Assembly (NCBI RefSeq): GCF_035046485.1 | Contig: NC_085137.1 | Coordinates: forward strand, 42,401,155 to 42,465,154 | Length of the DNA: 64,000 bases | Direction: 5' to 3' | Source: Aedes albopictus | Taxonomy: Eukaryota > Arthropoda > Insecta > Diptera > Culicidae | Part shown: in pieces, positions 9,627 to 21,309 of the stretch | How positions within the stretch are numbered: the first letter of the stretch is position 1 | Layout of the letters: every line of letters begins with the position of its first letter | Program-made: the position numbers and the translations under genes | Notes under the pieces: model-generated | What the model saw: the letters and a program-made list of their open reading frames with translations, nothing else | Told to the model about the DNA's origin: nothing | The model's database searches: none

Positions 9627-10551
9627 CTACTTATGAAACACACTGATTAAATGTCATGACATTCTAACTCACCTCAGTGCTTGTTGGAATGCACTTGGTT
9701 TCCGTGCGCTGCACGCTATGTCCAAAGGGAAGTATTATGAAAAGTGAATGTACCTCAAAGTTTATTCGCTAGAACCGTATTTGTGGACCTCTACATTCAG
9801 AATATGTGCGATTAAAATAATCCATCTTGGGTTTTTTTCCCATACATTTTTATATGGGATGAAATTAACCTTAAAATGACTTTTTTCGCCATTTGTATGG
9901 GAAAATGGAGAAAAAATCAAACAAATCGAAAAAAATCGAAAAACCCAAGATGCATTTTTTTAAACCGCACAGATTCTGAAACTAGAGGTCCAAACCTACG
10001 ATCGTATGGAAAAACATTTGAGGTACATTCGATTTTCATAATACTTCCCTTTGGACATAGCGTGCGCTGTACGTGTTTGGCAGCCTCTTTGGAAATCAAA
10101 ATGATGTAGCATGATTTCCTGCACAGTTACCACTACTCCTCTCTTGCTAGCACCACTCATTGTTAATTATAAGGTCAACAAAACAAAAATGATGACTTTG
10201 TAATTTGTTTTGTAACCATAATGATGACTTTTCACTTTTTTTTTTGCTTCTTGCCACTCCAACAGCACCTCTTTCATTGTTATCACATATCACATCGCAA
10301 TATGCCAACGTTAACGATTCTAGCCTATGCGAGTTTATATGTACATTTGAACGAGTTTAATTTCACTTTTATGCGATTTTGTTTGTACACCAATGCGAGT
10401 TAAACTGACATAATTAGAAAAGCACCAAGCGAAGTCGTATAATCATCGTAGTACGCAATTATGCGAATTCAAGTGTCAATTTACTCGCACGTTTTTGCGA
10501 ATAAGCAAAGTTCGTCGCAACAAAACATCGGAATATCGTCTACTACGATGT

Positions 10552-10709
10552 TCCCAGTCAACACACGATCGTATATGATGTTGAATAGGATACAAAAGTG
10601 GAGGCGATATACGCACACTTTACACGCGGTTAAATGGAAGCATGTACGCATATGGCCTCCACTTTGGCATCCTAGTCAACATCATGTAAGACTTTGTGTT
10701 AGCTGGGTA
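10552..10709. mobile_element. Small foldback MITE (TWCCCAGNYAAC ends)
   Basis: Left TCCCAGTCAACACACGATCG and the inverse of the right end TACCCAGCTAACACAAAGTC pair imperfectly. TGATGTTGA and TCAACATCAT follow as inner arms. It is a 158-bp, non-coding relative of the larger 9010-11213 element. Confidence 0.5.
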
Positions 10710-10876
10710 GTCATGCATTATGAAAGTTAATTTGCACTCTTATATGATTTTACCAGATATATCGCAGTAAGTTCAAAAAATTACATCATATACGATGAAA
10801 ATTGTCCCTCAGCCTAGACCTCAGCCGTACATATATGCGATATTGACTTGAAATAGTACTTTATACGATGTACAGC

Positions 10877-11167
10877 AGGGCCCATATAGCCGAGGCGGTA
10901 AACGCACGGGTATTCAGCATGACCATGCTGAGGGTGACGGGTTCGATTCCCGGTCGGTCCAGGATCCTTTCGTAAAGGAAATTTCCTTGACTTCCTTGGG
11001 CATAGAGTATCTTCGTGCCTGCCACACGATATACGCATGCAAAATGGTCATTGGCAAAGGAAGCTCTCAGTTAATAACTGTGGAAGTGCTCATAGAACAC
11101 TAAGCTGAGAAGCAGGCTTTGTCCCAATGAGGACGTTACGCCAAGAAGAAGAAGAAGAAGAAGAAGA
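10877..11167 (+). mobile_element. tRNA-derived SINE, GGCCCATATAGCC family (copy 2)
   Basis: It has an intact tRNA-like head with A-box (TATAGCCGAGGCGG) and B-box (GGGTTCGATTCCC), and ends in an (AAG)n tail. The 12-bp perfect duplication ACGATGTACAGC flanks it at 10865-10876 and 11168-11179. The fresh-looking promoter boxes and target duplications suggest a fairly recent insertion. Confidence 0.9.
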
Positions 11168-11213
11168 ACGATGTACAGCGTGCATCCTTATGCGATGCCT
11201 GGTTGTCTGGGTA

Positions 11214-11434
11214 GGGTGTTCTGAAAAACTTTGTTGAAGACCGCAAAGCGATCCGGTGGTTGTGAAAATAGTTATAACCAACGAACCGCATGCATGTGCT
11301 TATGTTTTAACATGTAAAGGATTAACAATAGCATTAAAATCATGCTGTTTCGGCAACAATGCCAACGCTATAACTTTTTTCATAAACATCATCAGATCAC
11401 TTCGCGGTCTTCGACAAAGTTTTTCAGGACATCC
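11214..11434. mobile_element. TA-flanked foldback MITE, GGGT ends
   Basis: The left end GGGTGTTCTGAAAAACTTTG and the inverted right end GGATGTCCTGAAAAACTTTG extend to GAAGACCGC on both arms (about 30 bp). TA flanks both sides (11212-11213 and 11435-11436). Length is 221 bp, with no coding capacity. Confidence 0.7.
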
Positions 11435-11436
11435 TA

Positions 11437-11741
11437 GGCTATGTTTTTACTTTATCGGTTACATAGTTATAGAAAAATTCGAGTTTTCATGGGAAAAATG
11501 CAAAAAAGTATGTTTTTCCATGTAAAATCCCATACAAACTTCAAACGCGATGCGCAAAACGTAGACATAACCGATCGTGCCCAAATTTTGCACACTTAGT
11601 TGGGTCCTGAAATCAAAAATGCTTTGATCTGATGGGATACCATCGAATTTTTCATTTTTCCATATAATCGATGACCCACTCTATTGTATATTAATCTGTG
11701 GTTACTGGACTAATGTGATGTCTACTCTTTTTATTATAAAC
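11437..11741. other. Degraded repeat-like noncoding sequence
   Basis: Phrases such as CCATACAAACTTCAAACGCGATG look like dispersed repeat sequence, but no ends can be set. Confidence 0.3.
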
Positions 11742-11996
11742 TAGCAGTCCCGGCAAACGTCGTCCTGCCTGCCTACTCTGTTTTTTGACATCCGGTTCCA
11801 TGAAGAAATGCCCCTCATAATGGAATTTCAGATTTTCCCGTTTTTCTTGCCTTCCCGGTCACTTTTCCTAATTATTTTTTCGTACGAAAACGTCGGAGCC
11901 CTGGCGGAATGCAACAGTGAAAGAATCAAGCCGATTTGTTAACCCGTTCCCGAGCCTATTCGTGACATACAAACACCATTCCATTTTTATTTATTA
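11742..11996 (+). repeat. Dispersed repeat starting CTAGCAGTCCCGGCAAAC (copy 1)
   Basis: The start CTAGCAGTCCCGGCAAACGT is echoed 255 bp later by TTAGCTGTCCCGGCAAACTT, so two related copies lie head to tail. Repeats with this opening are common in insect genomes, but I do not assign a class. Confidence 0.5.
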
Positions 11997-12305
11997 TTAG
12001 CTGTCCCGGCAAACTTTGTCTTGCCAAGCTGTGGTGGTTTGACAACTGTTGAGGTCATCGCAGCAACGCACTCTAGATTGATTTAATTTTGATCACGCTG
12101 AATTTGTTCCCGGCTCATGAAAAATCCGTATTTCATCATTTTTTTTACTTTTCTAGTGGATTTTCGTAACTTTTTGTACATATAAACACAGCCGCCATGA
12201 ATACGAATCGAACCATGCATGAGTCATGCTGATCGGTCCACCCGTTCTTGAGTTTTGTTGCCTCAAAGGGACTTCAAACTCATTTTTATATATATAGATA
12301 GATAA
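11997..12305 (+). repeat. Dispersed repeat starting TTAGCTGTCCCGGCAAAC (copy 2)
   Basis: Second, longer copy of the previous repeat. It ends in TTTTATATATATAGATAGAT, a short tandem tail that would fit the 3' end of a non-LTR retroelement. Confidence 0.5.
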
Positions 12306-14225
12306 ATCATTGGGACATTCTGGTTCGTCCAAACTGCTCAGTAATGAAGTCCTTCAAATCTACAAGAAAAACCGCGAAGCTCTTGAATTCTCAAATGTCA
12401 TTTAGAGGCACCACACGGATATTCCAGGAAAACCAAGCTACCTTGAAGTTAAGGACTTCAGGTCTACACTCGTAACAAGAGCCATACATATCTGATAACA
12501 CTAGTTTACAGCATTTTTGAACTCGGTAAGCTGATGATTATTTTTGGTGTAGAATCATGCCCTGAGTTCGAAAACGTGAAAGAAAAAAATTACAGTAGAG
12601 CGGAAATTTTTTCGACTTTCCATACAAGGTTGATGATTTGAAATCGATTTTTGTTCTACTTTTAAGCAAAGTTGTTCACTTCAAACATCTCATTCTCCGT
12701 AATCAATGCTTCGATTGAGCTGAAATTTTTACTGTAACTCGCCTACATATGATATGTCAACTAAACGTCGAGAAAGAATTTTTAAGTCGTTTTTTTTCAT
12801 TGAAAAAATACATTTCTTCAAAACATTTTGGGAATTTGGCTAAAATTTAAGAAGATCGTCCCTAAAGCTCGACAATATCTTGAATTTCATCAATCTGACG
12901 CAAAACCTGTATTCATATGATCGAAGGGTATTGTATTCAGCTTTCAATTGATGAAAAAAGATTTAAAATTGGTTGAACAAAACGCAATATATTTGAATTT
13001 TAGTAAAATACATATTTTGAAAAGTTGTAAAACTCGATATTGAGCTAAAACTCAAAAACTGTTTAACTAATAATTTTTTGAAGGTCGGTTTCGAAATCAG
13101 CACTAAATTGTGCTTCAAAAATTTTGGTCGTTGACAGAATTTCACGACTTTCGTTTTATTTTGTAAACTTGTGTAATCTGAGTAACGTTGCATATTTCTC
13201 CGTAAGGACCAATCTTAAGTTTACTTTTATATTAAACCTTTGGGACATTCAGGTTCGTCCAAACTGCTCAGTGAAGTCCTTCAAATCTACAAGAAAAACT
13301 TTATGTGTTTTCATCATTAATAACAACATTGCATAATCTGCTGAGATCCGCGAAGCTTTTGAAATCTCAAATGTCATTTAGAGACACTATGGGAATGTTC
13401 CAGGTCAGCCAAACTACCTGTGAGTACAGAACTTCAGGTTTACACTTGTAACATCAGCTATATCTGACATACTGAGTAACGTTTTATAACCAATCACGGT
13501 GACTTAACCAACCTAGAGTCTATTATATATTATTATGAACCTTTGGAACATCGAGGGTCGTCCACACTATTCTGAAGTTTAACTCTTGATAGTAACAGTA
13601 GTTATTCTCACAATAGGGGTACTCACTAAACAGATTAAAATGCTGCGTAAGCCATGATTTTCTGCTTAATTGAAATGTTTCATGATTTTTCGAATGGAAT
13701 AATCAAAGATTGCCTTGGTGATCGCGACGTTTAATCAGTTTAATCAGTTTACGCTGTTAAGTGAATCCCCCTATTGAGCTTTAAACTGTAATCTGTAATC
13801 CCTCCGGCATATCATGAGTCATTTCGAGATAGTTTCAAGATATACCAGATCAACAACACTACTCCTGAGACCATAGCTTCAGGTCTACACTTGTGATAAT
13901 AGCTTTTGCCACTACGTTAATCCACTGTACTTAGCAATGTAGTTAGCGGAACAATAAGTGATGTTATATACTTTTGGGGTATTACGGGTTTCCTTACTGT
14001 TACGAAGCTTAGTTGATAAAAACAGCCACTGTTACTTTCAGAAGACTTACTGGAAATGATAGATTACAAATCGTAGCTTTTAATTATAGAAGTTACCGTA
14101 ACACCCGTAGACTTTAGGATCTAAACTCAAGAACAGTTTGGATGACCTAGGATATGCAGACTAATTTGATATTGTCTATTAACTTTTCAGAAGACTTGCT
14201 GAACACGATAGATTACAAATCATCC
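12306..14225. repeat. Degenerate long-period repeat field
   Basis: CATTGGGACATTCTGGTTCG near 12309 recurs near 13230 as CTTTGGGACATTCAGGTTCG, followed in both by GTCCAAACTGCTCAGT and GTCCTTCAAATCTACAAGAA. Weaker echoes occur near 13540 and 13830, and an ATAGATTACAAATC segment appears near 14060 and 14207. It is an old, scattered repeat family without coding signal; 12540-13200 contains nothing else recognisable. Confidence 0.5.
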
Positions 14226-14444
14226 CAAGTAACAATTCCATTGCTGATTGGTTTTGTTTAATTTTTAATATGGTTTTATTACAGCAATAAAAAAAACTCA
14301 CAGTTTTATGACTACTTTTATGAAAACCATTGATAAAATGTTTGTATACCAAGATATCCATAAATCCGGATTTTAAGAATAAACAAAACTCTGATGATGA
14401 TTAACCTGGGCTTGTTAGGGGAATATCTGTAAATAAAAGAAAAT

Positions 14445-15205
14445 CGGGTTAAGTACGGTTCCTTTGAATTCCACTAAGAATTTGCATCCTTTGACAGATA
14501 TAGATATAAGTTTTTGCATGCTCGGGAGGAAAAAAAAAAAACTACCTATTATTTTTACCTATGATGTATGAGACGTGTAGGGTAAGTGTACCAATTATGG
14601 CTATAGTACCAATTATTCGCCATAGTTGATTTTCACCATTTTACGATGTAAATCAACAAGAAAAAACTTGTGAACAACAGATGACGTTCACAAAAGATGG
14701 TTGCACTCATTTAAACTCCACATTTTGCTCAAATGATGATAGAAATAAATCATTTTCCTTAAAATTTCGGCTTCCTTGCACCTAATATAGCCATAGTGTA
14801 CCAGTTATGGCTAATCCCATAAGGAATGCATGTAAATAGTGCGAAAAGGAACCGAAGTTAAAAATGTAGCCATAACTGGTACAGGGTTCCTATCATTGGC
14901 ACACGCTGTAATAAATACTAAAAGAAGTTTTGGCTCTGTTTCTATATTTTTCCTGTAAAGTATGGAAACTAAGCTATATTTTAACATAGTGTTGACATTC
15001 GTTGGTCTTCTCGTTATTTTTGTACAAAAAGTTTTCCTTAAGTAGTGCCATAATTGGTACAGGCACCCTAGAATGCGATGGATCTCTTCAGTCGAGTCAA
15101 GTACAAGACACTGAAGACGACCTTACAGTTGAGGTCGAAATACGTATCTGTCAAAGGATGCAAATTCTTAGTGGAATTCAAAGGAACCGTACTTAACCCG
15201 AAAAC
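14445..15205. repeat. Inverted repeat arms enclosing a nested MITE
   Basis: TCGGGTTAAGTACGGTTCCT at about 14446 and its inverse ending near 15202 extend to arms of roughly 65 bp (AATTCCACTAAGAATTTGCA and onward). The arms are about 690 bp apart, and the space between is mostly the element at 14580-15068. It looks like an outer foldback element with a later insertion. Confidence 0.6.
14580..15068. mobile_element. TA-flanked MITE, GGGT ends, 489 bp
   Basis: The left end GGGTAAGTGTACCAATTATG and the inverted right end GGGTGCCTGTACCAATTATG match at 17 of 20 bases, with TA on both sides (14578-14579 and 15069-15070). Internal copies of ACCAATTATGGC/GCCATAACTGGTAC suggest subterminal repeats. No transposase. 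Confidence 0.7.
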
Positions 15206-16205
15206 TCTCTGATATGTAAACCTTCTGGCATTAATTATTACCACAACAAAACTGTTCAAACTCTCAACAGATGGCGATCTGTTCGATTAGTAACGACATC
15301 TGTTGGTGGAAAAGCAGAAACTACGACACTGCTAGGTTTATTGTGGTCATCATAAAAGTAAACTTGCTTTTGTTTTATTTTCGCTAATTGGTCGTCGCCG
15401 TATTGAAGAATTAGCTGAGGTGAATGAAACATAGTTAATTTTGCTCAAATAAGCAAAGAATTGATAGTTTGCCGCCATTTCCATAACATGCTCACATAAA
15501 TTAACTCTCTCAGCCGAGTTTTATTATGATTCGGGATAATTTAACTAAATTACCAAATTGATTTATTTCATTCCAAGATGAGAATATTCACCAATTTCGA
15601 AGCGCATTAGTTTTATGTTTCTGCAGCCCCAATATCCATGGTAAAATTGAATGCGCATAAGCTTACCAACACAATAATTACTAAAATATTATTTTGAAAT
15701 GATCACTTTCTACTTACGAATGATATATTCTCCTGAACTTTACGTGCCATCGAAGAAGCTTCTTTGCATCTTGAGCTGTCATAGTTCATGTTGAAGAAAA
15801 AAACAACAACCATTATCTTTCTGAAAATGGAAAATGTTTCAATTGGGTTTCAAAACAGTTTTATTGCTACTCTTAATGCGGTTTGCAGAAACTCTCAGAG
15901 AGTGGTCCACTTAGCCGGAAGATGCTCTTAAAGAGGTTATCAAGAGGTTTTGATGTATGATTCAGTTTTATTGCAAGTTTTATCAAATTGGTCATGAAGA
16001 TCTCTTACAGAACCGAACAAAACTTAAAATGTTACTTGGGATATATTCATTCTGATGAATTGATGAAGCTTCTTAAGTCCTGTGAACATACTTCATGAAT
16101 CGTGTCATGAATCATGTTAAGTAAAATCCATTTGCATACCTGTTTTATCACGTAAAAATTACATAACCACCAATATGACTCATGTAAAATTTCCATCTAA
16201 GACAG
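15206..16205. other. AT-rich intergenic stretch, nothing recognised
   Basis: No ORF above background, no terminal repeats and no RNA-like element were identified. CATGAATCATGTTAAG-type palindromic bits occur near 16090. Confidence 0.4.
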
Positions 16206-17118
16206 ATTGTGTCACTGGTCGTAATCATATTCTTGTCCGTTGCTGACCAGTCCAGAACTGTACCTCGTGACATGGGCGTTTATCATGCAACGGCCACACC
16301 CGTTCCTAACCAGTTCTTCAAAGTCCCACGTTCGTGCGGTTACATAAATTCTGCTGGATTTATCGTGGGAACCCGGCGACAACCTCTTCTTCTGCTGCGG
16401 TCACTATATAGGTCAGGGCGTAGCGCCACCGCCACCACCTTCATTTCAGAAACCAGATCAACAAGAAAGTCAGATTGAACTTTTCACCACTGATTAGCCG
16501 CCGCAGTATTTCAAAACCTCAACAATGCCCAAGGGATCGGACATAGAAGAAAAGAGTGTGCTCAAATGGTTCAATCGGTTGTTGGCGGTGCAGGCGGGAA
16601 CCTGTTCTGGGTGCGGATTGTACCCCGTTGTAGGTTGCCACTCCAGCTTCAGCTGAATGCGAAAACGGGTGATACCCTGGAGGTAACTTTGTTGCATTCT
16701 GAATGTAGATTAAACCGACCGACAACAACCGGCGAGGGTGGCCTAGAAAATGGTGGCAATACCTGTTCCCGAGCTGTTTGTGGTTATCGGCATGTCAATT
16801 AGATTGAAATTAATCCATTTTACTCAGGGGAGCGAGTGATAAACTGTTGGTTTCAATTCTAGGTATTGCGAGAAAATGATACTTCTCTTCTTTGTGTGAA
16901 GGAACTCTGTAACCAAACTTTTAGATTTGTAGATTGATTTTTGGACAACAGATAGTTACATTTTCACTTGAAAAGGATTAAAAGATGTTCCAATAATCAT
17001 CATATAACAATTTTTGATTTATTACGATTTTCAGAACCTTTTCAAATTATATTACAGTTTAAGGTATACCGCCAAGGAAGGCGAAACTCATATTGAATAT
17101 GGGTGGTTAAATACCAAT
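16206..17118. other. Moderately GC-richer noncoding stretch
   Basis: At 16220-16800 the composition is less AT-rich, with overlapping 67-89 codon ORFs on both strands but no recognisable protein. A TATATAGG motif at about 16406 has no gene behind it. It could hold an exon whose neighbours I cannot recognise. Confidence 0.3.
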
Positions 17119-17120
17119 TA

Positions 17121-17332
17121 GGGTCTTGTACCATTTGGGCAGGGGTACCTATTTTGGGCACTTGCCGCTATAACTAAGTCAATTTCAAACCGATTAACTT
17201 GAATTTTTGTACAGAGTTAGATACTGTACGAGCCTAAGTCTATACAAAATTTCAAGTCAATCGGTTTGAATTGACTTAGTTATAGCGATAAGTGACCAAA
17301 ATAGGTGCACCTGCCCAAATGGTACAAGACCC
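17121..17332. mobile_element. TA-flanked foldback MITE (family with 25206-25420)
   Basis: GGGTCTTGTACCATTTGGGC at the left and its inverse at the right form arms that continue for about 90 bp, including CTATAACTAAGTCAATT. TA flanks both ends (17119-17120 and 17333-17334). Length is 212 bp. It shares TATAACT.AGTCAATTT and overall layout with 25206-25420. Confidence 0.75.
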
Positions 17333-17334
17333 TA

Positions 17335-18200
17335 CCTGCTTAGTTCGATTTGTGTTCAAATAACATTGACATTTAAAATCCTGCTGAAATGTTCTGAAAT
17401 GATAACTGCAGAATGGGGAATAAATTAAGCAACTCATTACCGCGTCCACTTTTTTTGACACTTCTTCAAGATCTAGGATAAAGACCCATACCAGGATCCT
17501 GTTCTTCAGACGTGTTGAAACAGTTGCGTAAGAAATCACGCCGTCATCGAGCTAGATATCAAAATACCACATCGCTAAATATAATTCTGCCAAACAGGAT
17601 ATGTATCGCGTCGTTTTTCACCCTGCCCTCAATCATAATAGAATCGCCGTTCTGAACCTCACCCAGAATAAATCGCCACGCTTGGTGAAACCCGGTAGAA
17701 CCATTTGAACGCGGGCGGACAACGACGACGACTACGACGACGATGGCGTGGAATTCCAATCAGTTTATCGATCTCGATCACCACAGCAGTGCGGACCCGG
17801 ACTGGATAAAGGTATACCAACCAACAACGCTACCTACTACCTGTTGGCAACCTGGCACATGAAGAAACAACAGAACGCGAACACAGCCATTAATGTGTAG
17901 ATTGTCGTACACCAAACAAATCAAACCAACCAACCAACATACTGGTTTACCTCCAGGAGTGTAGCGCGGCTTTCGCGTCGATCGGTTTTTGCAGCTCGCA
18001 TGCATGCATGCACTTCGGCGAGATCGCAATAATCGGGGGCCACCCGTCCGCCACGCCGGTAGGTATGCGGGATAGAAACTGGATTAATTCAGTTGTCCGA
18101 AAGCGCGGGCGCCTAGTAGGTACCTATTACTGGTGACGAAGCGGAATGAAATCAGATCAAATGGATCCAGGAAGGGTAGTTGTTTTTTTGTTCAGATGCT
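17335..18200. other. Intergenic stretch with ACG repeats and GC-richer core
   Basis: Near 17715-17745 there is an imperfect ACGACG run, and 17680-18130 is richer in G and C. No ORF here resembles a known protein. Nothing further can be supported. Confidence 0.3.
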
Positions 18201-19578
18201 TTTTTTGCTTATAAGTATAGAACCCAACTCAAAATAACCTGAGGGATGGTTTTACTCTTGTTTCTCTATGATCAAAGACATCTTGTCTCCACCATATTCT
18301 ATTCTATTCTATTCTAGTTCTTGCACAGCCAGTATTGAAAAGCATCCTGGAAATTTCAGAAATGCTTCAGATATTTTCTTGTCAATATTAATATTTGCAG
18401 CATATCAGGGGTGATGTGATACAAATATTAAAACGGCCAGGCCCAATGTGCAGACTAATGGTTTTGAAGATGGTTAAAAAACTAGCGATAATTAGATTAC
18501 CTACGTATGAATAACATAATTGACGCATTTTTTTTTAATATGATAAAGGAAGAAACGGGGACAAGTGTACCAACCGTTTTATTTACAGTGGGATGGGGTA
18601 TGTACATATAACCGTTGAGAGTGGCGTAGCTAAGATGGTTAATGCACAGTCCATGGTAGTATAATTTCCAGGGATGGGACAATGACATTTATTTCGTATG
18701 CCCTGGCCCTAATGCCTAAGGCTTAAGCGCCTATACTCGCTCTAAAGTCATCTTGTCTCCACCATATAAAAAAACAGAAATCAGCTAAAAATAAAAAATT
18801 CAACAATAAAACATACAGCATTTGCGCAGCTTAACGTACGAGTCGCGTACAAGCGACCTTTTTCAATTCAGATAAAATTTTGCTCATACAGGGGGTAGCC
18901 AAAATGTTTGGGATATGCAACTTTTTTTTCTTCCACAAAAAAAATCAGCATGCTGTGACTTTTCATAGAGTGCATCAAAAATTCTCAAATTTTGACTGTT
19001 TGTCAATCTATCATATGTGCATCATTGGTATAAGTTTTTAGCTCGATTGATTAATTTTACGCGAAGCTAGAATCGTTCTTGTAGAACACTATTTTTTAGA
19101 CAACTAATTTTTCAAATGTCATATTTCGGAGACCAGTGAACCGAAATGAATGAAATTTTTAGCGATTATCAACAATATATTAATACTTCAAAATTCTGAA
19201 AACATAGGTAATTTTTGAACGTTGAAGTTGTGATGGTTTGGCATTTTCACTCTTATAGATACTGCACAAAAATTACTAAATGTGTTCTTTCTTCAATTCA
19301 AATGGGCTCCAAACCCGAGTAGAAGTAAAAATCAAAACAATATCATCATTTGATATTCTTCAGTGAAGTACTCAAGATCATAATTAGCTATTGATTTGTT
19401 TTACATAAGACATAAAAGATCAAAAATAAGATCAAAAATTAGTATGAGGAAGAACATAATAATATCTCATTTTGATATTATAAGATCAGACTACTATCTG
19501 GGGAGATCTGGACTGTATCACATCAAACCAATATCATAAAATGATCTGACAGATAGATTGGAGTAAAAAAAATAAAAA
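18201..19578. other. Noncoding stretch with short tandem and palindromic motifs
   Basis: It contains a short (ATTCT)n run near 18296-18316 and TGATATT/AATATCA palindromic bits between 19340 and 19550, but no gene. The ATTTGATATTCTTC and TCATTTTGATATTATAAG phrases look like dispersed repeat sequence. Confidence 0.35.
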
Positions 19579-19656
19579 TGGCCACGACCAGAATCGAACT
19601 TATGACCTTGTGATTCATGAGCATAATTAATGACATTGCCACTGCACTACGACTCA
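19579..19656 (-). repeat. tRNA-like SINE head
   Basis: On the minus strand GAGTCGTAGTGCAGTGGCAA resembles an A-box region. The B-box AGTTCGATTCTGG follows about 45 bases later, giving tRNA-like spacing. Probably a SINE fragment of another family. Confidence 0.5.
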
Positions 19657-19964
19657 TATCTGAAAATAGGAGATAACAAGAGCATCATGTTCTACATTTT
19701 CCAAGGTATTTGCGAGTCATGGTAGTTGTGTTGGTTTGGTCCCGCCATGTTGTATATGAGTGCTTTAAAGAACTAATTTTGATCTTAAATAGTAGTTTTC
19801 AGATCTTACAATTTTCGGATGTTGTAGATGAATGTGTGAAAGAACTGATTTTGATCTTCAGCAGTAATTTTCAGATCTTTCGATTTCTGGATGTTGTAGA
19901 TGGAAATGTGAAGAGTTAATTTAGATCTTAAGCTGTATTTATCAGATTTCCCAATGACAAATGT

Positions 19965-20143
19965 TTTTTTTTATCTGTATTAACGAGATTTTTAGCCCTA
20001 GGCTAGTTCATCTCGGGACCCACGTTTTACTTCCCTTCCGAAGGAAGAACTCACATTTTGTGAGTTTGTCGGGAGTGGGATTCGATCCCAGGTCCTCGGC
20101 GTGATAGTCAAGTGTTCTAACCATCACACCAGGTCCGCTCCAC
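19965..20143 (-). mobile_element. tRNA-derived SINE (GGAGCGGACCTGGTG family)
   Basis: The minus-strand head GGAGCGGACCTGGTGTGATG has an A-box-like core and is followed by the perfect B-box core GATCGAATCCC. The tail is an A-rich run. Flanks AATGACAAATGT (19953-19964) and AATGATAAATGT (20144-20155) form a 12-bp target duplication with one mismatch. A truncated copy sits at 6349-6487. Confidence 0.8.
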
Positions 20144-20292
20144 AATGATAAATGTTCTATAATAGAATATTAATACAGTTCCCAGCAAATTGTAACGATA
20201 GTATGGAAAATAAAAATGAATTAAGGCTCACTTCGGAATTGCATATTTTCCTAAACTAAGAGAGCACTTTTCTCGAGATGATATCACATTTT

Positions 20293-20726
20293 TTTTTATT
20301 CTTAATCACTTAACCTAATTTACAGCTCTATTGTCCACTGGGGCACTACGTGAGCAATTTCAATTGACAGCTGCACATACATTTTGTACAGCGCCTAGAT
20401 TCTATTCTACTTTATCGAACTGGTTGCCTTTCTGCTGCTTTTCACTTTTTCTACATTGTACCTAGTAGAATGATGAGCACAAGGATGATGATGGATGGCC
20501 GTTGTTCCTTTCCAGTCCGATTGGGGGTCCATTATGAGTAGCAGTTCGCCGATGTCCAAGTATACAGGTCCGTTTGAGCCATGGGGCTCAGAAGAGGGTC
20601 AGTGTCAGTTGCTCTCGGGGGAAAAGCAACTGACGAAAAATTGCAAGTGCCGGGGCTGGGAATCAAACCAATGACCATCCGCATATGAAGCGAACGTGTG
20701 ACCAACTACGCCACGGGCCCCGGCAT
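20293..20726 (-). mobile_element. tRNA-derived SINE, Feilai-like (second copy)
   Basis: The minus-strand head GGGGCCCGTGGCGTAGTTGG is followed by a B-box-like GGTTTGATTCCC. The rest matches 6526-6988. The perfect 12-bp duplication ATATCACATTTT flanks it at 20281-20292 and 20727-20738. Confidence 0.8.
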
Positions 20727-20861
20727 ATATCACATTTTATTCCTATTCTCTGAATTTTTAACAAAGTTAGTGATCCAAACTTTAAAAAACGACATGTGTA
20801 CAAACATGTTCGGTTTATTTTGCGCCTAAAACAGGACGAATTTCCACTATTAAGACGCAAT

Positions 20862-21183
20862 CAATGAAGTACTAGATTGTTGTAACGAGCTGGTTTTTGT
20901 ATGGTGAGTAGGTGAATTCTCCATTTCTGCAATGAAATGACGCAAAAAGCGTGGCTACCGTGATTCCTTGCCTAATTTAATACTGTTTGAGCAAAACTTT
21001 GGGTAACTGTGTGATTGTTTTCTCCATTTCTTGCAACAAACTTTTCCAAAGTTTTGTTCTAACAACATTAAATAAGGCAAGGAATCACAATACCCACGCT
21101 TTTTGCCTAATGTCGTAGCAAAAACGGAAATTTACCATCTAACCATAAAAAAATCTGCTAAAAATCTAGTACTTCACTGAAAG
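20862..21183. mobile_element. Foldback MITE with GAAGTACTAGAT ends
   Basis: GAAGTACTAGATTGTTG at the left is mirrored by AAATCTAGTACTTCACTG at the right. Inner arms match over long imperfect stretches, including GATTCCTTGCCTAATTTAAT and its inverse, and GCAAAAAGCGTGG and its inverse. About 320 bp, non-coding. Confidence 0.65.
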
Positions 21184-21309
21184 TTCCCTATTGTGAACTG
21201 TCGCCCAGAAAAACTTTGGGAACATTCGTAGTCGTCTGTTCATATACTGTTACATGTGCATGTCCCATAAAGATAAATATATATAAACATTTTGTAAATT
21301 GTTTTTGTG

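Larger units (their letters stand above)
9010..11213. mobile_element. Large foldback element carrying nested SINEs and a smaller relative
   Basis: TACCCAGACAACCA at 9010 and its inverse TGGTTGTCTGGGTA ending at 11213 bound a 2.2-kb region. Subterminal sequences (GCGATGTACGG and similar) also match in inverted orientation. Inside are two SINEs (9345-9626 and 10877-11167) and a smaller element with similar ends (10552-10709). No transposase ORF is visible and target duplications are unclear. Confidence 0.5.

Noticed and set aside
10877..10960. Functional tRNA gene in the SINE head
   Set aside because: A- and B-boxes are good, but it lies at the head of a repeated element with target duplications and the same body in four copies.
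18600..18680. GAGTGGCGTAGCTAAGATGG as a hAT end or tRNA head
   Set aside because: No matching second end, target duplication or B-box could be found nearby.
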